This document shows positions 43,468 through 52,284 of a DNA stretch of 64,000 nucleotides, piece after piece (the first letter of the stretch is position 1; each line of letters opens with the position of its first letter). The DNA is from Paenibacillus harenae DSM 16969 (GTDB lineage Bacteria; Bacillota; Bacilli; Paenibacillales; Paenibacillaceae), in contig NZ_KE383846.1 of assembly GCF_000422465.1 (NCBI RefSeq), forward strand, positions 394,555 to 458,554, written 5' to 3'. The notes beneath the pieces are model-generated. The model searched no databases. It saw only the letters and a program-made list of their open reading frames with translations, and had not been told where the DNA came from. The position numbers and the translations under genes are program-made.

Positions 43468-46400
43468 TTAAATGGTTTTTTTCAAAAGTTCGGAACGTTT
43501 TTGCTCTAGACGAAGCTGCAGCTCCGTTTTTCTCGCGGCCAAATCCTGCAGCCGTTCTTCATGCAGCCCCAGGCTGTGGGCATATGTCTTCACGCGGATT
43601 TTAATTGAACCGCTTGGTTTGTTCGCATCGATGTCATGTAATGCCGAGAATGGAGTTCCCGACGCGGAGATGATCGAGTCGATCAAACCGTAGGTAGGAG
43701 CGTCATGCCCGCATTTGAAGCTGGATAGGTCCAGTACTGCCACATGAGGATGGCGCGCGGCAAATTTGGAAGCCCACACTTTCTGCACGCTGTTGGAACT
43801 GAAGTTCTCGGGCCACACGTCGCTCACTTCGAGCGCATATTCCACCCGTCCGCTTTGCAGGTCGTCGCTGAAAAACCGGTGAAGCCATGCTTCATCTTTG
43901 GGGATGGAGCGCATGGACAAAATGGGATAGCCCAGAACCTGAAACTCATCCAATACGTTGTGATTCATGCCCGGATCGGAGTGATAAGGGCGGCCGGTCA
44001 ACAGAATGGCTATACGATTCTCTTCTTCCATCTGCTCCAGAATCAAACGTCCCTTCTCCTGCATTTCGGCATCGAACAATTCCATCGCCTTCCAGCCTTG
44101 ATCGGCGGCAAAATCACTCTCATCCTCCGTCGCCAACAGATAGTCCCCGAATGCCTCAAACAGCTGTCTCTTCAAAAGATTCGGTTCTGTGAAGGTCACC
44201 GCCGGATCCAGATAGACTACCCCTCTGGTCTCAAAGAAATTTACTTCTTTGGTAAAGGCGGCCTTGATTACATTCGGGGCGCCGGCCACAATCGGACAGC
44301 TTGTCGAATCCATCACATTTTGGAGATGGGTCGGAATGTGGGTGATACACGGAAAGAAAATATAGTCGAGCGGTTTTTTCTCATGATGTTTAAACAATAA
44401 ATTGTGAACATGCGCCTGCGCGACTTTCGACGGATAGCAAGGATCGATCGATCCGTATTTGCCGCCTTCCTGCCACATTTCCTCACTCGTATTGTCGCTG
44501 AACACGATGTTCCGCTGATCGACGCCAAGCGTCTCTAAGTAGGTCCGCCAAAAAGGCGCAGTCGACCATATGTTAAGGACCTTCGGAATGCCGATGCGCA
44601 GACGGTTCCGGCGCTCCGCCGCCGCGGCGGAGGAACGTTCAAAATCCCGCCGGTACGAGGTTTTGCGCAATCCAAACCAGCTGCGCTGCGGCAAGAGGTC
44701 ATTGTCATTTACTTGTTCACCTGTTTCAGGCAGCGGTTCCGGATCGTAAAAATGCTGGAACATGCGGCGCGCTTCGTATTCCACGAGATTCGGATAATGT
44801 TTTTTCAGCTCCTGCCGCTGCTTGGTCAATTTCGTGACGGCTTCCTGGTCTTCAACAGTTCCCTTCTCGCAGCTGAAACCCGAGATGTAACGGGCGGTTT
44901 GTCCGTCCGGCGTCTCAGAGTCGATAAAAGTCCGGCTGCAGTTGTTGGGACAGAAGGTACAGCGGGTGGATTCGTCGTTGCGCGATACATAGCTTAGCAT
45001 TATCGCCGCTTCCAAACCCAAAAACGTGGAATATCCGCGCCGTTTCACCACACGCAGCGTTTCCCTCGCCGCCCCGATCGCCCCCGCTTCGCCCGGGTGA
45101 GGATGAACGTATACTTCAGCATCGGGAACCCGCTGTTTGATGTAATCCACCTGCGCTTTTACGGCTGCCAAGTTGTATTGCGTCCCTCCCTGCAGGACGA
45201 ATTTGCGGCCTAGTTCCGCCATGCGCGGGATCTGCACGACATACTGCCATATGTTCTTCGGGAGGACGAGCGCGAGACCAGCCAGCAATTCCTCCTTGGA
45301 ATACCCCTCCTTCTGAAAATTGACCCGATCCGCATCGAGAAATACGGCACATCCGTATGAAAATTTTGGTGAAAGGTCCGCCGCGAACGCTGTATCCGCG
45401 TAATCCTGCACCGGTATGCCAAACTGATCCGCCATCGCCTGCAGCAGCATCCCGTTCCCGGCGGAACATTGATTGGACAGCCTGAAATCCCGAAAATCCC
45501 CATTTTTAAGAAATAACACTTTAATGTCCTGACCGCCGATATCGCATATGACATCAATCTCGCCGAATTCGTTCACGGCGCTCATCATATGCGCGACGGT
45601 CTCGACGATGTTGACGTCTGCCTTTAACGTTTTCTCCAATACATCCGCCGCATATCCGGTGGCGCCGAATCCGATGATTTCCAATTCAGCCCCCTGCCCC
45701 GTTACCTTATCGCGGATCCGTTTCAGCATTTCTCTCGTATCCTCAAGCGGATTGCCTTTGGAAAGCTGATATTCCTTCAGAAGAATCTCTCCGCTTTCAT
45801 CAACGAGAACGGCTTTGGACGAAGTGGAACCGCCATCCAGACCGACCGCCGCCCTTATCTTCTGCCCGGGTCCGAAAGTTGCCGGCGTAAAGAGGGGAAT
45901 CTTGTACGTTTTGCGGAATTGTTCCAGCTCCGTTACGCCGTTTGACAGCGGCGGGCCCGCGTTTTCGCCCAACTTCGCTTTCCGGCCGTGCGCGATAAAC
46001 TGTTTCAGCCCTTCCAATCCCGTGTAATTGCCCACGCCGGCCGGTTCATGCATGCCGTACATGACGGCTCCATAGGCAGCGTAGTACTGGGAATTGTCGG
46101 GTACAAAAATCAATTCCTCAATCGGGATGTCTTTTGGATAATCGTAACCCCGGTCCTTCCAAGTTTGCGGTATGCGCATCCGCCAGCATTCCTGCAGAAA
46201 CGGCAGGTATGTATTGGGGCCTCCCAGCAGCAAAACACGGTGCCGCAGCGTATTGCCCCTGGTCAGAACGGAAAGGTTCTGCATAACAATAGCATCAGCC
46301 AAAGAACACATGATTTCGGCTGAAGGAATACCGCTCTTCACCAGATTGACAATATCCGTTTCGGCAAATACCCCGCACTTGGCGGCCACATGGTGCAGTT

Positions 46401-46917
46401 TCGAATCGTCAAAGTGCAGGTTCCCCACTTCTTCCATAGGCATTCCCACTTTAATCATGCACTTGTCGATCGTGGCGCCGGTTCCGGATGCGCACTTGTC
46501 GTTCATGGATGTCAGCGCTTGTTTACTGCCTGTTTCCTCGTTCACCTTAAATATGATGATTTTGGCATCCTGTCCTCCAAGCTCAATGACACTCCCCACA
46601 TCGGGATGAAGATGTTCGACGGCCATGGAAACAGCGTTCACTTCCTGAACAAACTTAGCTCCGATATGCTCGGCAATCGGCCCAGCGCCGGAGCCCGTTA
46701 TAAACGCACGAATGTTCTCCTGCCTGACGTCTTGAAATTCATTTCCGATCGTAACCAGTAATTCCATTACCTTTTCCGCCTGTTTCGTATGGTGGCGCTG
46801 ATAATCCGACCATACGATTTCTTTGTTTGCCGGGTTGACAACGGTTGCTTTAACAGTAGTTGAACCGACGTCAATTCCGATGATTATACTGTCTAAACGT
46901 TCTGGATTATTTTTCAT
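43468..46917 (-). CDS. Acyl-CoA dehydratase activase with two BadF-type ATPase domains and DUF2229
   Basis: A very large (1149 residues) activase. Two ASKHA ATPase domains of the BcrAD/BadFG type lie in tandem: the first at about 12-300 (GIDVGSTTVKATVV, NDKCASGTGATID with a cluster cysteine, AAKCGVFAETDIV) and the second at about 360-640 (VGLDGGSTSSKAVLV, NQCSAGNGMLLQ, GCAVFLDADRV). Residues from about 680 carry the motif CTFCPNNCSRTF. The DUF2229 part follows (RIGIPKVLNIWSTAPFWRTYL, GSIDPCYPSKVAQAH). Such proteins use ATP to push a low-potential electron into a dehydratase. The family's physiological role outside strict anaerobes is not known. Confidence 0.87.
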   Translation of the reverse strand: MKNNPERLDSIIIGIDVGSTTVKATVVNPANKEIVWSDYQRHHTKQAEKVMELLVTIGNEFQDVRQENIRAFITGSGAGPIAEHIGAKFVQEVNAVSMAVEHLHPDVGSVIELGGQDAKIIIFKVNEETGSKQALTSMNDKCASGTGATIDKCMIKVGMPMEEVGNLHFDDSKLHHVAAKCGVFAETDIVNLVKSGIPSAEIMCSLADAIVMQNLSVLTRGNTLRHRVLLLGGPNTYLPFLQECWRMRIPQTWKDRGYDYPKDIPIEELIFVPDNSQYYAAYGAVMYGMHEPAGVGNYTGLEGLKQFIAHGRKAKLGENAGPPLSNGVTELEQFRKTYKIPLFTPATFGPGQKIRAAVGLDGGSTSSKAVLVDESGEILLKEYQLSKGNPLEDTREMLKRIRDKVTGQGAELEIIGFGATGYAADVLEKTLKADVNIVETVAHMMSAVNEFGEIDVICDIGGQDIKVLFLKNGDFRDFRLSNQCSAGNGMLLQAMADQFGIPVQDYADTAFAADLSPKFSYGCAVFLDADRVNFQKEGYSKEELLAGLALVLPKNIWQYVVQIPRMAELGRKFVLQGGTQYNLAAVKAQVDYIKQRVPDAEVYVHPHPGEAGAIGAARETLRVVKRRGYSTFLGLEAAIMLSYVSRNDESTRCTFCPNNCSRTFIDSETPDGQTARYISGFSCEKGTVEDQEAVTKLTKQRQELKKHYPNLVEYEARRMFQHFYDPEPLPETGEQVNDNDLLPQRSWFGLRKTSYRRDFERSSAAAAERRNRLRIGIPKVLNIWSTAPFWRTYLETLGVDQRNIVFSDNTSEEMWQEGGKYGSIDPCYPSKVAQAHVHNLLFKHHEKKPLDYIFFPCITHIPTHLQNVMDSTSCPIVAGAPNVIKAAFTKEVNFFETRGVVYLDPAVTFTEPNLLKRQLFEAFGDYLLATEDESDFAADQGWKAMELFDAEMQEKGRLILEQMEEENRIAILLTGRPYHSDPGMNHNVLDEFQVLGYPILSMRSIPKDEAWLHRFFSDDLQSGRVEYALEVSDVWPENFSSNSVQKVWASKFAARHPHVAVLDLSSFKCGHDAPTYGLIDSIISASGTPFSALHDIDANKPSGSIKIRVKTYAHSLGLHEERLQDLAARKTELQLRLEQKRSELLKKTI

Positions 46918-47060
46918 CCCAATGCTCCTTTTCCAAAATCAAAATGATTACCCTGCGTATAAATTAGCCATTCCTTACAAAAAACATGTAACGGTAATTC
47001 CTTTCAAGGCTATTCAAAACTTAAGCATATGATTAAGATGTCGTTTTTAAGGAGGCGAGA

Positions 47061-48482
47061 TTGCAATTGTTTTGGATCATTATGGCTCTCTTGTTATTTA
47101 TCATCCAAATCGCTTCCGTCATCGTCCTCGAATATCGTCGTTCGAACAAAGCGATTGCTTGGCTGTTCATCTTGTTTCTCTTTCCAATAATTGGCTTTCT
47201 TCCGTATTATTTTGTTGCGAAAGAATATTCTTGCCATCGTACCCTTCGGCGGAAAAAAAACAGGCATTGGGAATCCTTCAAGTCAGACCTCATTCATCGA
47301 TGCAAACAGCGAATACCGAAAGATATGATTGAGGAAACCGTCAACCAAGAGAACAACTTGTATCTATTACTTAAAAACATGCCGACCGTCCCTATTACCG
47401 CTTGCAATGAAACGACGATATATGCCGAAGGTGAACCAGCCTTTGAAGCGATGCTGGAATCGATAGCGGAGGCCAAGCACCATATCCATATTGAGTTCTA
47501 CATTATCCGCGACGATAATCTCGGTTCCCGATTTGAAAGGTTGTTGATCCGGAAAGCACAGGAAGGGGTTCAAGTGCGGTTTTTATATGACGGAATCGGC
47601 AGCCGTCGGTTAGGGAAGGCCTATTTGAAGCGGCTGCAGGATGCCGGCGTGGAAACGGGGTGTTTCTTCCCCCCGGTATCGACATTTTTCGATAAACGGC
47701 TCAATTACCGCAATCACCGCAAAATAGTAGTTGTGGACGGCAAAATCGGTTTTTTCGGCGGTTTGAATATTGGAGATGAATACTTGGGGGAAAATCCGGA
47801 AATCGGTTATTGGCGGGACACTCATTTCAGCCTGAAAGGCGATGCCGTACTGTGGATCCAATATACTTTTTTGACGGATTGGTATTTGGTCAAAGAACAA
47901 ATCATAACCGATTCTGTCTATTATCCCGTTCAGGAAAGTCAAGGGAGAGAATTTGTGCAAATCGTGAAAAGCGGACCGGATGAGACGATTCTGGAGCTTA
48001 TTTTCTCCCTCATCGTTTCAGCGAAGAAGAGAATCTATATTGAAACGCCTTATTTCGTTCCCGATCCCGGCATCTTATTGGCTCTAAAAACGGCCGTCAT
48101 CAGCGGGATCGATGTTCGCATTATTATACCGGCCGTTCCCGACAAAAAACTTGTGTACAATGCATCTTTGTCCTATGTCCAGGAATTGCTGCAGGCGGGA
48201 GCCCGGTTTTATTGCTATCAGAAAGGGTTCATTCATTCCAAAGTGATTATTTCCGATAATTTGGCTTGCTCTGGCAGCGCAAATATGGATATACGCAGCT
48301 TTTGCGGCCAATTCGAGCTCAATGCAGTCTTTTTTGACGGAAAGGTAATTGACCGTTTGGTGCAAGATTTTTTCATGGATCTTAGCCTTAGCAAGGAGAT
48401 TTTGCTGTCAGAATTCAAAAAGAGGCCTGGAATACAAAAGATGAAAGAAGTTTTCGCCCGGTTGCTCTCGCCTTTGTTCTAG
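47061..48482 (+). CDS. cls: Cardiolipin synthase
   Basis: A 473-residue phospholipase-D-type enzyme that joins two phosphatidylglycerols into cardiolipin. Two N-terminal helices (WIIMALLLFIIQIASVIVL and AWLFILFLFPIIGFLPYYF) anchor it. The two HKD motifs are HRKIVVVDGKIGFFGGLN and HSKVIISDNLACSGSANMD. It starts with TTG at 47061, ten bases after AAGGAGG; no ATG is near. Length matches Bacillus ClsA. Confidence 0.93.
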   Translation: MQLFWIIMALLLFIIQIASVIVLEYRRSNKAIAWLFILFLFPIIGFLPYYFVAKEYSCHRTLRRKKNRHWESFKSDLIHRCKQRIPKDMIEETVNQENNLYLLLKNMPTVPITACNETTIYAEGEPAFEAMLESIAEAKHHIHIEFYIIRDDNLGSRFERLLIRKAQEGVQVRFLYDGIGSRRLGKAYLKRLQDAGVETGCFFPPVSTFFDKRLNYRNHRKIVVVDGKIGFFGGLNIGDEYLGENPEIGYWRDTHFSLKGDAVLWIQYTFLTDWYLVKEQIITDSVYYPVQESQGREFVQIVKSGPDETILELIFSLIVSAKKRIYIETPYFVPDPGILLALKTAVISGIDVRIIIPAVPDKKLVYNASLSYVQELLQAGARFYCYQKGFIHSKVIISDNLACSGSANMDIRSFCGQFELNAVFFDGKVIDRLVQDFFMDLSLSKEILLSEFKKRPGIQKMKEVFARLLSPLF

Positions 48483-48549
48483 AATAAATATGCCTCCGCA
48501 AGGAAAACTAACTCAGATTGACTTTGGCATCAAATGGAGGGAATACAAG

Positions 48550-49368
48550 ATGAGTGTGACACAAGAAAAGCTGCAAGAAGCTGCGGGCAATCTCCGCGTG
48601 AAGGATAAAATAGCGGTTATTACCGGAGCAGGTTCCGGCATCGGACGCGCTGCAGCGCTGCTGTTAGCCCGTCATGGCGCAAAGGTATGCCTTCTCGATT
48701 TGAACGATAACCGTACCGAAACGGTTGAGAAGCAAATCGAAGGCTTTGGAGGAGAATCGATATTTGTCGATACCGATATTTCCGACCCGGCGCGCGTTGA
48801 ACAAGCGATCCATACGGCAGCCAGCCGTTTTGGAAAAATCGATATCGTATTTGCGAACGCCGGCATTAACGGAACCGTTTCTCCGATCGAGGACCTATCG
48901 CCGGATGAATGGGACAAGACGCTGACAACGAATTTAAAAGGCACCTTCCTGACCGTGAAATACGCCATTCCCCATATGAAAAAAGAAGGCGGAAGCATCG
49001 TAATCACGAGCTCGATTAACGGCAGCCGCAGCTTTGCCGGATTCGGCATGTCGGCCTACAGCTCCTCCAAAGCCGGCCAAGTCGCATTCGCCAAGATGGC
49101 CGCGCTGGAGTTGGCGCGCTATAAGATCCGCGTGAACGTCATCTGTCCCGGCGCAATCCAAACGAATATCGGCGAGAGTACGAAACGGACGCCGCAGGTT
49201 GACAAAATTACGATTCCAGTCAAATATCCCGAAGGCAGCCAGCCTCTCGAGCATGCTCCCGGTCAGCCCGAACAGGTTGCGGATCTCGTGCTGTTCCTCG
49301 CTTCGAACGAATCCAGTCATATCTCCGGCACCGAAATCTACATCGACGGCGCGGAAACACTCCTTTAG
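48550..49368 (+). CDS. Short-chain dehydrogenase/reductase
   Basis: About 272 residues from the ATG at 48550 (TGGAGGG upstream). The Rossmann motif is TGAGSGIG, NAG is in FANAGINGT, and the catalytic Ser and Y-x-x-x-K are in SSINGSR and YSSSKAG. The C-terminus ISGTEIYIDGAETL is typical for classical SDRs. NAD(P)-dependent oxidation of an alcohol or sugar is likely; the substrate is unknown. It follows cls by about 65 bases. Confidence 0.92.
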   Translation: MSVTQEKLQEAAGNLRVKDKIAVITGAGSGIGRAAALLLARHGAKVCLLDLNDNRTETVEKQIEGFGGESIFVDTDISDPARVEQAIHTAASRFGKIDIVFANAGINGTVSPIEDLSPDEWDKTLTTNLKGTFLTVKYAIPHMKKEGGSIVITSSINGSRSFAGFGMSAYSSSKAGQVAFAKMAALELARYKIRVNVICPGAIQTNIGESTKRTPQVDKITIPVKYPEGSQPLEHAPGQPEQVADLVLFLASNESSHISGTEIYIDGAETLL

Positions 49369-49370
49369 AA

Positions 49371-49394
49371 AAAGAGCAGCAATGCTCTTTTTTT
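49371..49394 (+). terminator. Terminator of the SDR gene
   Basis: Arms AAAGAGCA and TGCTCTTT with a 4-base loop, then a T-run, starting three bases past the SDR stop. Confidence 0.75.
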
Positions 49395-49536
49395 CGTTTG
49401 GAAGTTGCAAACGGAGCCTGACCTCGAGCACGGCGTTACAGATATACCTTCTATATGAGGTTTACTATCAATATTTGAAACTATCCAGCTTAACTCCACA
49501 GCTAGTACCTTCGAAAAGCCCATGAAAAGCGAAAAG

Positions 49537-49764
49537 TTAATTTTTGCGGGGAAACCCGTAAATGAACAGGATGCAACCGACGAATGAAAACGCGGGAACA
49601 AACAGGTTATCGAAGAAACCTATCGTAATTGGCGCACGTGTCACTAGTCCGCTGCTAACCTCTATGGCATTCGCTAACCGCCAGCCAATACGTTCGATTG
49701 TATATATGACAGCAGCGGCAACCAGAAACACGGCACCAAGCTTCCGATAAAAATCATTTCCCAT
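49537..49764 (-). CDS. Small two-helix membrane protein, unknown
   Basis: A 75-residue protein with helices at about 8-25 (LGAVFLVAAAVIYTI) and 52-70 (NLFVPAFSFVGCILFIYGF). AAAAGGAGG precedes the ATG at a good distance, so it is probably a real gene. No family is recognised. Confidence 0.6.
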   Translation of the reverse strand: MGNDFYRKLGAVFLVAAAVIYTIERIGWRLANAIEVSSGLVTRAPITIGFFDNLFVPAFSFVGCILFIYGFPRKN

Positions 49765-49956
49765 TCTTATCCTCCTTTTCTAATATTAATTTCATCCACT
49801 CTCGTGCTCTTCATCCTACCACAAATCAAGTGTTGGCGTACCCCCTTAGCGTGTCATTGCCAATTCATCCCGTCTATGCTACAGTTAAGATACAAATGTC
49901 TTGATTTAAGTTACCTGATTCAAAAAAACAATTCGAATAACCATGGAGGATCCGCC

Positions 49957-50193
49957 TTGGACGATAAGAAATTAAAGATCGGCGTTCCGAAGACGGAAGG
50001 CCAGCTGTCGATGATGTTTACAAGAGGCGGGCCTCGCGAGGGTGCCGGCAGAAAAGCGATTGGCGAAACCAAAAAAGTTTCTCTCACCCTTACGAAAGAA
50101 ACATGGGACGAGCTCGAAAACAGATGCAGCACGCTTCATTGCTCCAAATCGGAGCTTTTGCGCGGAATGATTGAATCCTGTCTTGCCAAGTAA
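49957..50193 (+). CDS. Small DNA-binding-like protein (ribbon-helix-helix type), unknown
   Basis: 78 residues starting with TTG at 49957, six bases after GGAGGA. The middle reads GGPREGAGRKAIGETKKVSLTLTKETWDELE: a basic, Gly-rich segment, then a strand and helix as in ribbon-helix-helix proteins (strand KKVSLTL, helix KETWDELENRC, second helix KSELLRGMIESCL). The GAGRK-plus-RHH pattern is common in small plasmid- or phage-type regulators. It is directly upstream of a second sliding-clamp gene with a 21-base gap, so the two form an operon. Confidence 0.7.
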   Translation: MDDKKLKIGVPKTEGQLSMMFTRGGPREGAGRKAIGETKKVSLTLTKETWDELENRCSTLHCSKSELLRGMIESCLAK

Positions 50194-50214
50194 CGCAGAG
50201 AGCGGTGAGGACTG

Positions 50215-51342
50215 TTGTTGATCGAAATTTCTCAGAGGCTGTTATGCAAAGCGCTGCACCTGCTTTCCGGCGCGGTGTCCGCCAAAAATGTCATTCCTAT
50301 TCTCACCGGTATGAAATTACACGCCGATCACACCGGACTCACGCTTACAGCCGGTCATACCGGTATGCTGCTGCAGTACAAATTTCCCGCTGACGACGAT
50401 CAGGTCACCGTGCGCCAGCCTGGAAGCATCGTCATTCCCGCACGTTATTTAACCGATATCATTCGCCATTTGCCTGCAGGAACAGTCTCCATTACGAGCT
50501 CAGAAGACTACAATGTTATAATAAGCGCAGGCAACGCGGTTTATCGCCTGTGCGGGATGAGCGTGGATGAATATCCAAGCATCGCAGGGAGCGAGCATTC
50601 CGATATCCTTCATTGTCCGAACCTCGCCCTGAAAAAAATGATCAAACAGGTTTCTTTTGCCGTCTCAACGTCCGAAGCCAGGCCGGTACTGACCGGGGTT
50701 TCGTGCCGGATTGAAGAAGAGCAAGTCAGACTGGTCGCATCCGACGGCGTTCGGCTGGCTTCGAGAATCATGCCTCTGCAGAAAAAATCCGGGAGCACGT
50801 TCCCGGCAGTTATTATTCCAGGGAAACACCTCACGGATTTCTCTAAAATGCTGCATGACGAACAAGCCTCAACCGCTATATCGCTCGGAAGGAACACCAT
50901 TCTTTTTCAAACAAACAGCATATCCATGCAATCGTCCCTGTTGGAGGGCAGCTATCCTTCGACGGACAAGCTTGCGCCGGAAGCTTTCACCACGGAAATG
51001 ACGGTCAATACCTTTGACCTTCTGCACGCCTTAGAGCGTGTCTCGCTCTTGGCCGGCGATAACAAAGCGGTAAAGCTGAGCATCGAGTCGGATCAAACGA
51101 TGGAGCTGACTTCGAGAACGGCAGCAATCGGGGAGGTAACGGAAAGTATAGCGATCGAGGCGCTGGTCGGGGAGAAGCTCGCAATTTCTTTTAACGGCAA
51201 ATACATGTTGGATATTGTAGGCGTTATGGATTGCGGCAAGGTTCACATTAGGCTGACGGGAAGACGGAATCCGATTATCGTGCAGCCGGCCGATAGCTCC
51301 GGATCCCTCTATATCGTTACTCCGATGCTGACGCGGGAATAA
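50215..51342 (+). CDS. DNA polymerase III beta subunit paralogue (sliding clamp)
   Basis: A 375-residue clamp protein with the three-domain DnaN layout: LLSGAVSAKNVIPILTGMKLHAD in domain I, FAVSTSEARPVLTGVSCRIEEEQVRLVASDGVRLASR in domain II, and LAISFNGKYMLDIVG with IRLTGRRNPIIVQP in domain III. It starts with TTG at 50215 or the next codon, after GGTGAGG. The chromosomal dnaN normally lies between dnaA and recF; this copy has none of those neighbours and is therefore an extra clamp, as seen in some Bacillus species. It probably serves a specialised polymerase or repair task. Confidence 0.88.
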   Translation: MLIEISQRLLCKALHLLSGAVSAKNVIPILTGMKLHADHTGLTLTAGHTGMLLQYKFPADDDQVTVRQPGSIVIPARYLTDIIRHLPAGTVSITSSEDYNVIISAGNAVYRLCGMSVDEYPSIAGSEHSDILHCPNLALKKMIKQVSFAVSTSEARPVLTGVSCRIEEEQVRLVASDGVRLASRIMPLQKKSGSTFPAVIIPGKHLTDFSKMLHDEQASTAISLGRNTILFQTNSISMQSSLLEGSYPSTDKLAPEAFTTEMTVNTFDLLHALERVSLLAGDNKAVKLSIESDQTMELTSRTAAIGEVTESIAIEALVGEKLAISFNGKYMLDIVGVMDCGKVHIRLTGRRNPIIVQPADSSGSLYIVTPMLTRE

Positions 51343-51362
51343 GAGCAGCACGGGAGCTGCCC

Positions 51363-52151
51363 TTATCCTCTATCCGCAATCCATAGGATGCCGATTAACT
51401 CCTTTGTCAGGACGACTGCCCCCGTATCGAAATAGACGGTACCATGTCTCTCCTTCATGATCGAGCGCCACATTAAACCGTTGTTGTAAGTCCCGTTGGT
51501 GAATATCGTGCGCTCCGGCGAGTCAAATAAACGCATAAAGTCGCGAATAATCGACCGGGCTTCCGGCACGCTCATCGCTTCCAGGTCATGCGCCATTTGT
51601 TTGGATAACGCATATTCCAAGAGCTTGCTTAAATCCGGCTCAGTGATTTCATCCAGCTTTACTCCCGGTTTAAAAGCTCCGAACCGGCTTAAGAATGCCT
51701 GGATCATCGTCTCTATGTCCTTTTCCTTGTCCCCGTCTATGGATTCGATCGCGATATAAACTTCCGCATATTTGCGTTTTCTTCTAATCTCGGCTTCTAA
51801 TGCGAAAATCAGTTCTTTCGCTTCCCGCAAACGAAGATTGTCATCCATTGCTGTCGCATCGGCTTGCTCCTCCGCGAACTGCGGCGTCAGCTTAACCATA
51901 GGGTGAGTATGCTGTCCGTTTAACGCTTTTCTTTTATTTTCCTTATAACGAATAATGGCGATAGGCAAATTGATGATTCCTAAAAGAAAGGTGCTAAAAA
52001 GCGGAATCAACTCCTGAATGGAGGGCAGTTGAACCCCATTTCCGACGGGTCCGGTTTTGGGCTGGCTTGCATCCCAGTAGATATACACCAAGGCGCAAAT
52101 CGGAAATAGGATGCAAATCACAGACGTAACGATATGAACGACGTATCTCAT
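51363..52151 (-). CDS. Two-helix membrane protein with long helical cytoplasmic part, unknown
   Basis: 262 residues: two helices at the N-terminus (YVVHIVTSVICILFPICALVYIYW and LIPLFSTFLLGIINLPIAII), then a long charged helical region (REAKELIFALEAEIRRKRKYAEV), and a C-terminal segment with SPERTIFTNGTYNNGLMWRSI. No known family is recognised. It is convergent with the extra clamp gene and stands upstream of the thrC terminator. Confidence 0.65.
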   Translation of the reverse strand: MRYVVHIVTSVICILFPICALVYIYWDASQPKTGPVGNGVQLPSIQELIPLFSTFLLGIINLPIAIIRYKENKRKALNGQHTHPMVKLTPQFAEEQADATAMDDNLRLREAKELIFALEAEIRRKRKYAEVYIAIESIDGDKEKDIETMIQAFLSRFGAFKPGVKLDEITEPDLSKLLEYALSKQMAHDLEAMSVPEARSIIRDFMRLFDSPERTIFTNGTYNNGLMWRSIMKERHGTVYFDTGAVVLTKELIGILWIADRG

Positions 52152-52223
52152 GACATATGTCCCCGTTTCTTGCTATAGTGTTCTCCTACTTTCATTTCTG
52201 CAAATATTTCGAATCTCGCGCAA

Positions 52224-52265
52224 AGAGGGCCGCAGCAAAAGAAACTCCCTTCTGCCGCAGCCCTC
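52224..52265 (-). terminator. Terminator of thrC
   Basis: A 14-base imperfect stem (AGAGGGC with G-U pairs inside, 52224-52237 and 52252-52265) lies about 20 bases past the threonine synthase stop. Confidence 0.6.
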
Positions 52266-52284
52266 TATTCATACTCATCTATGT

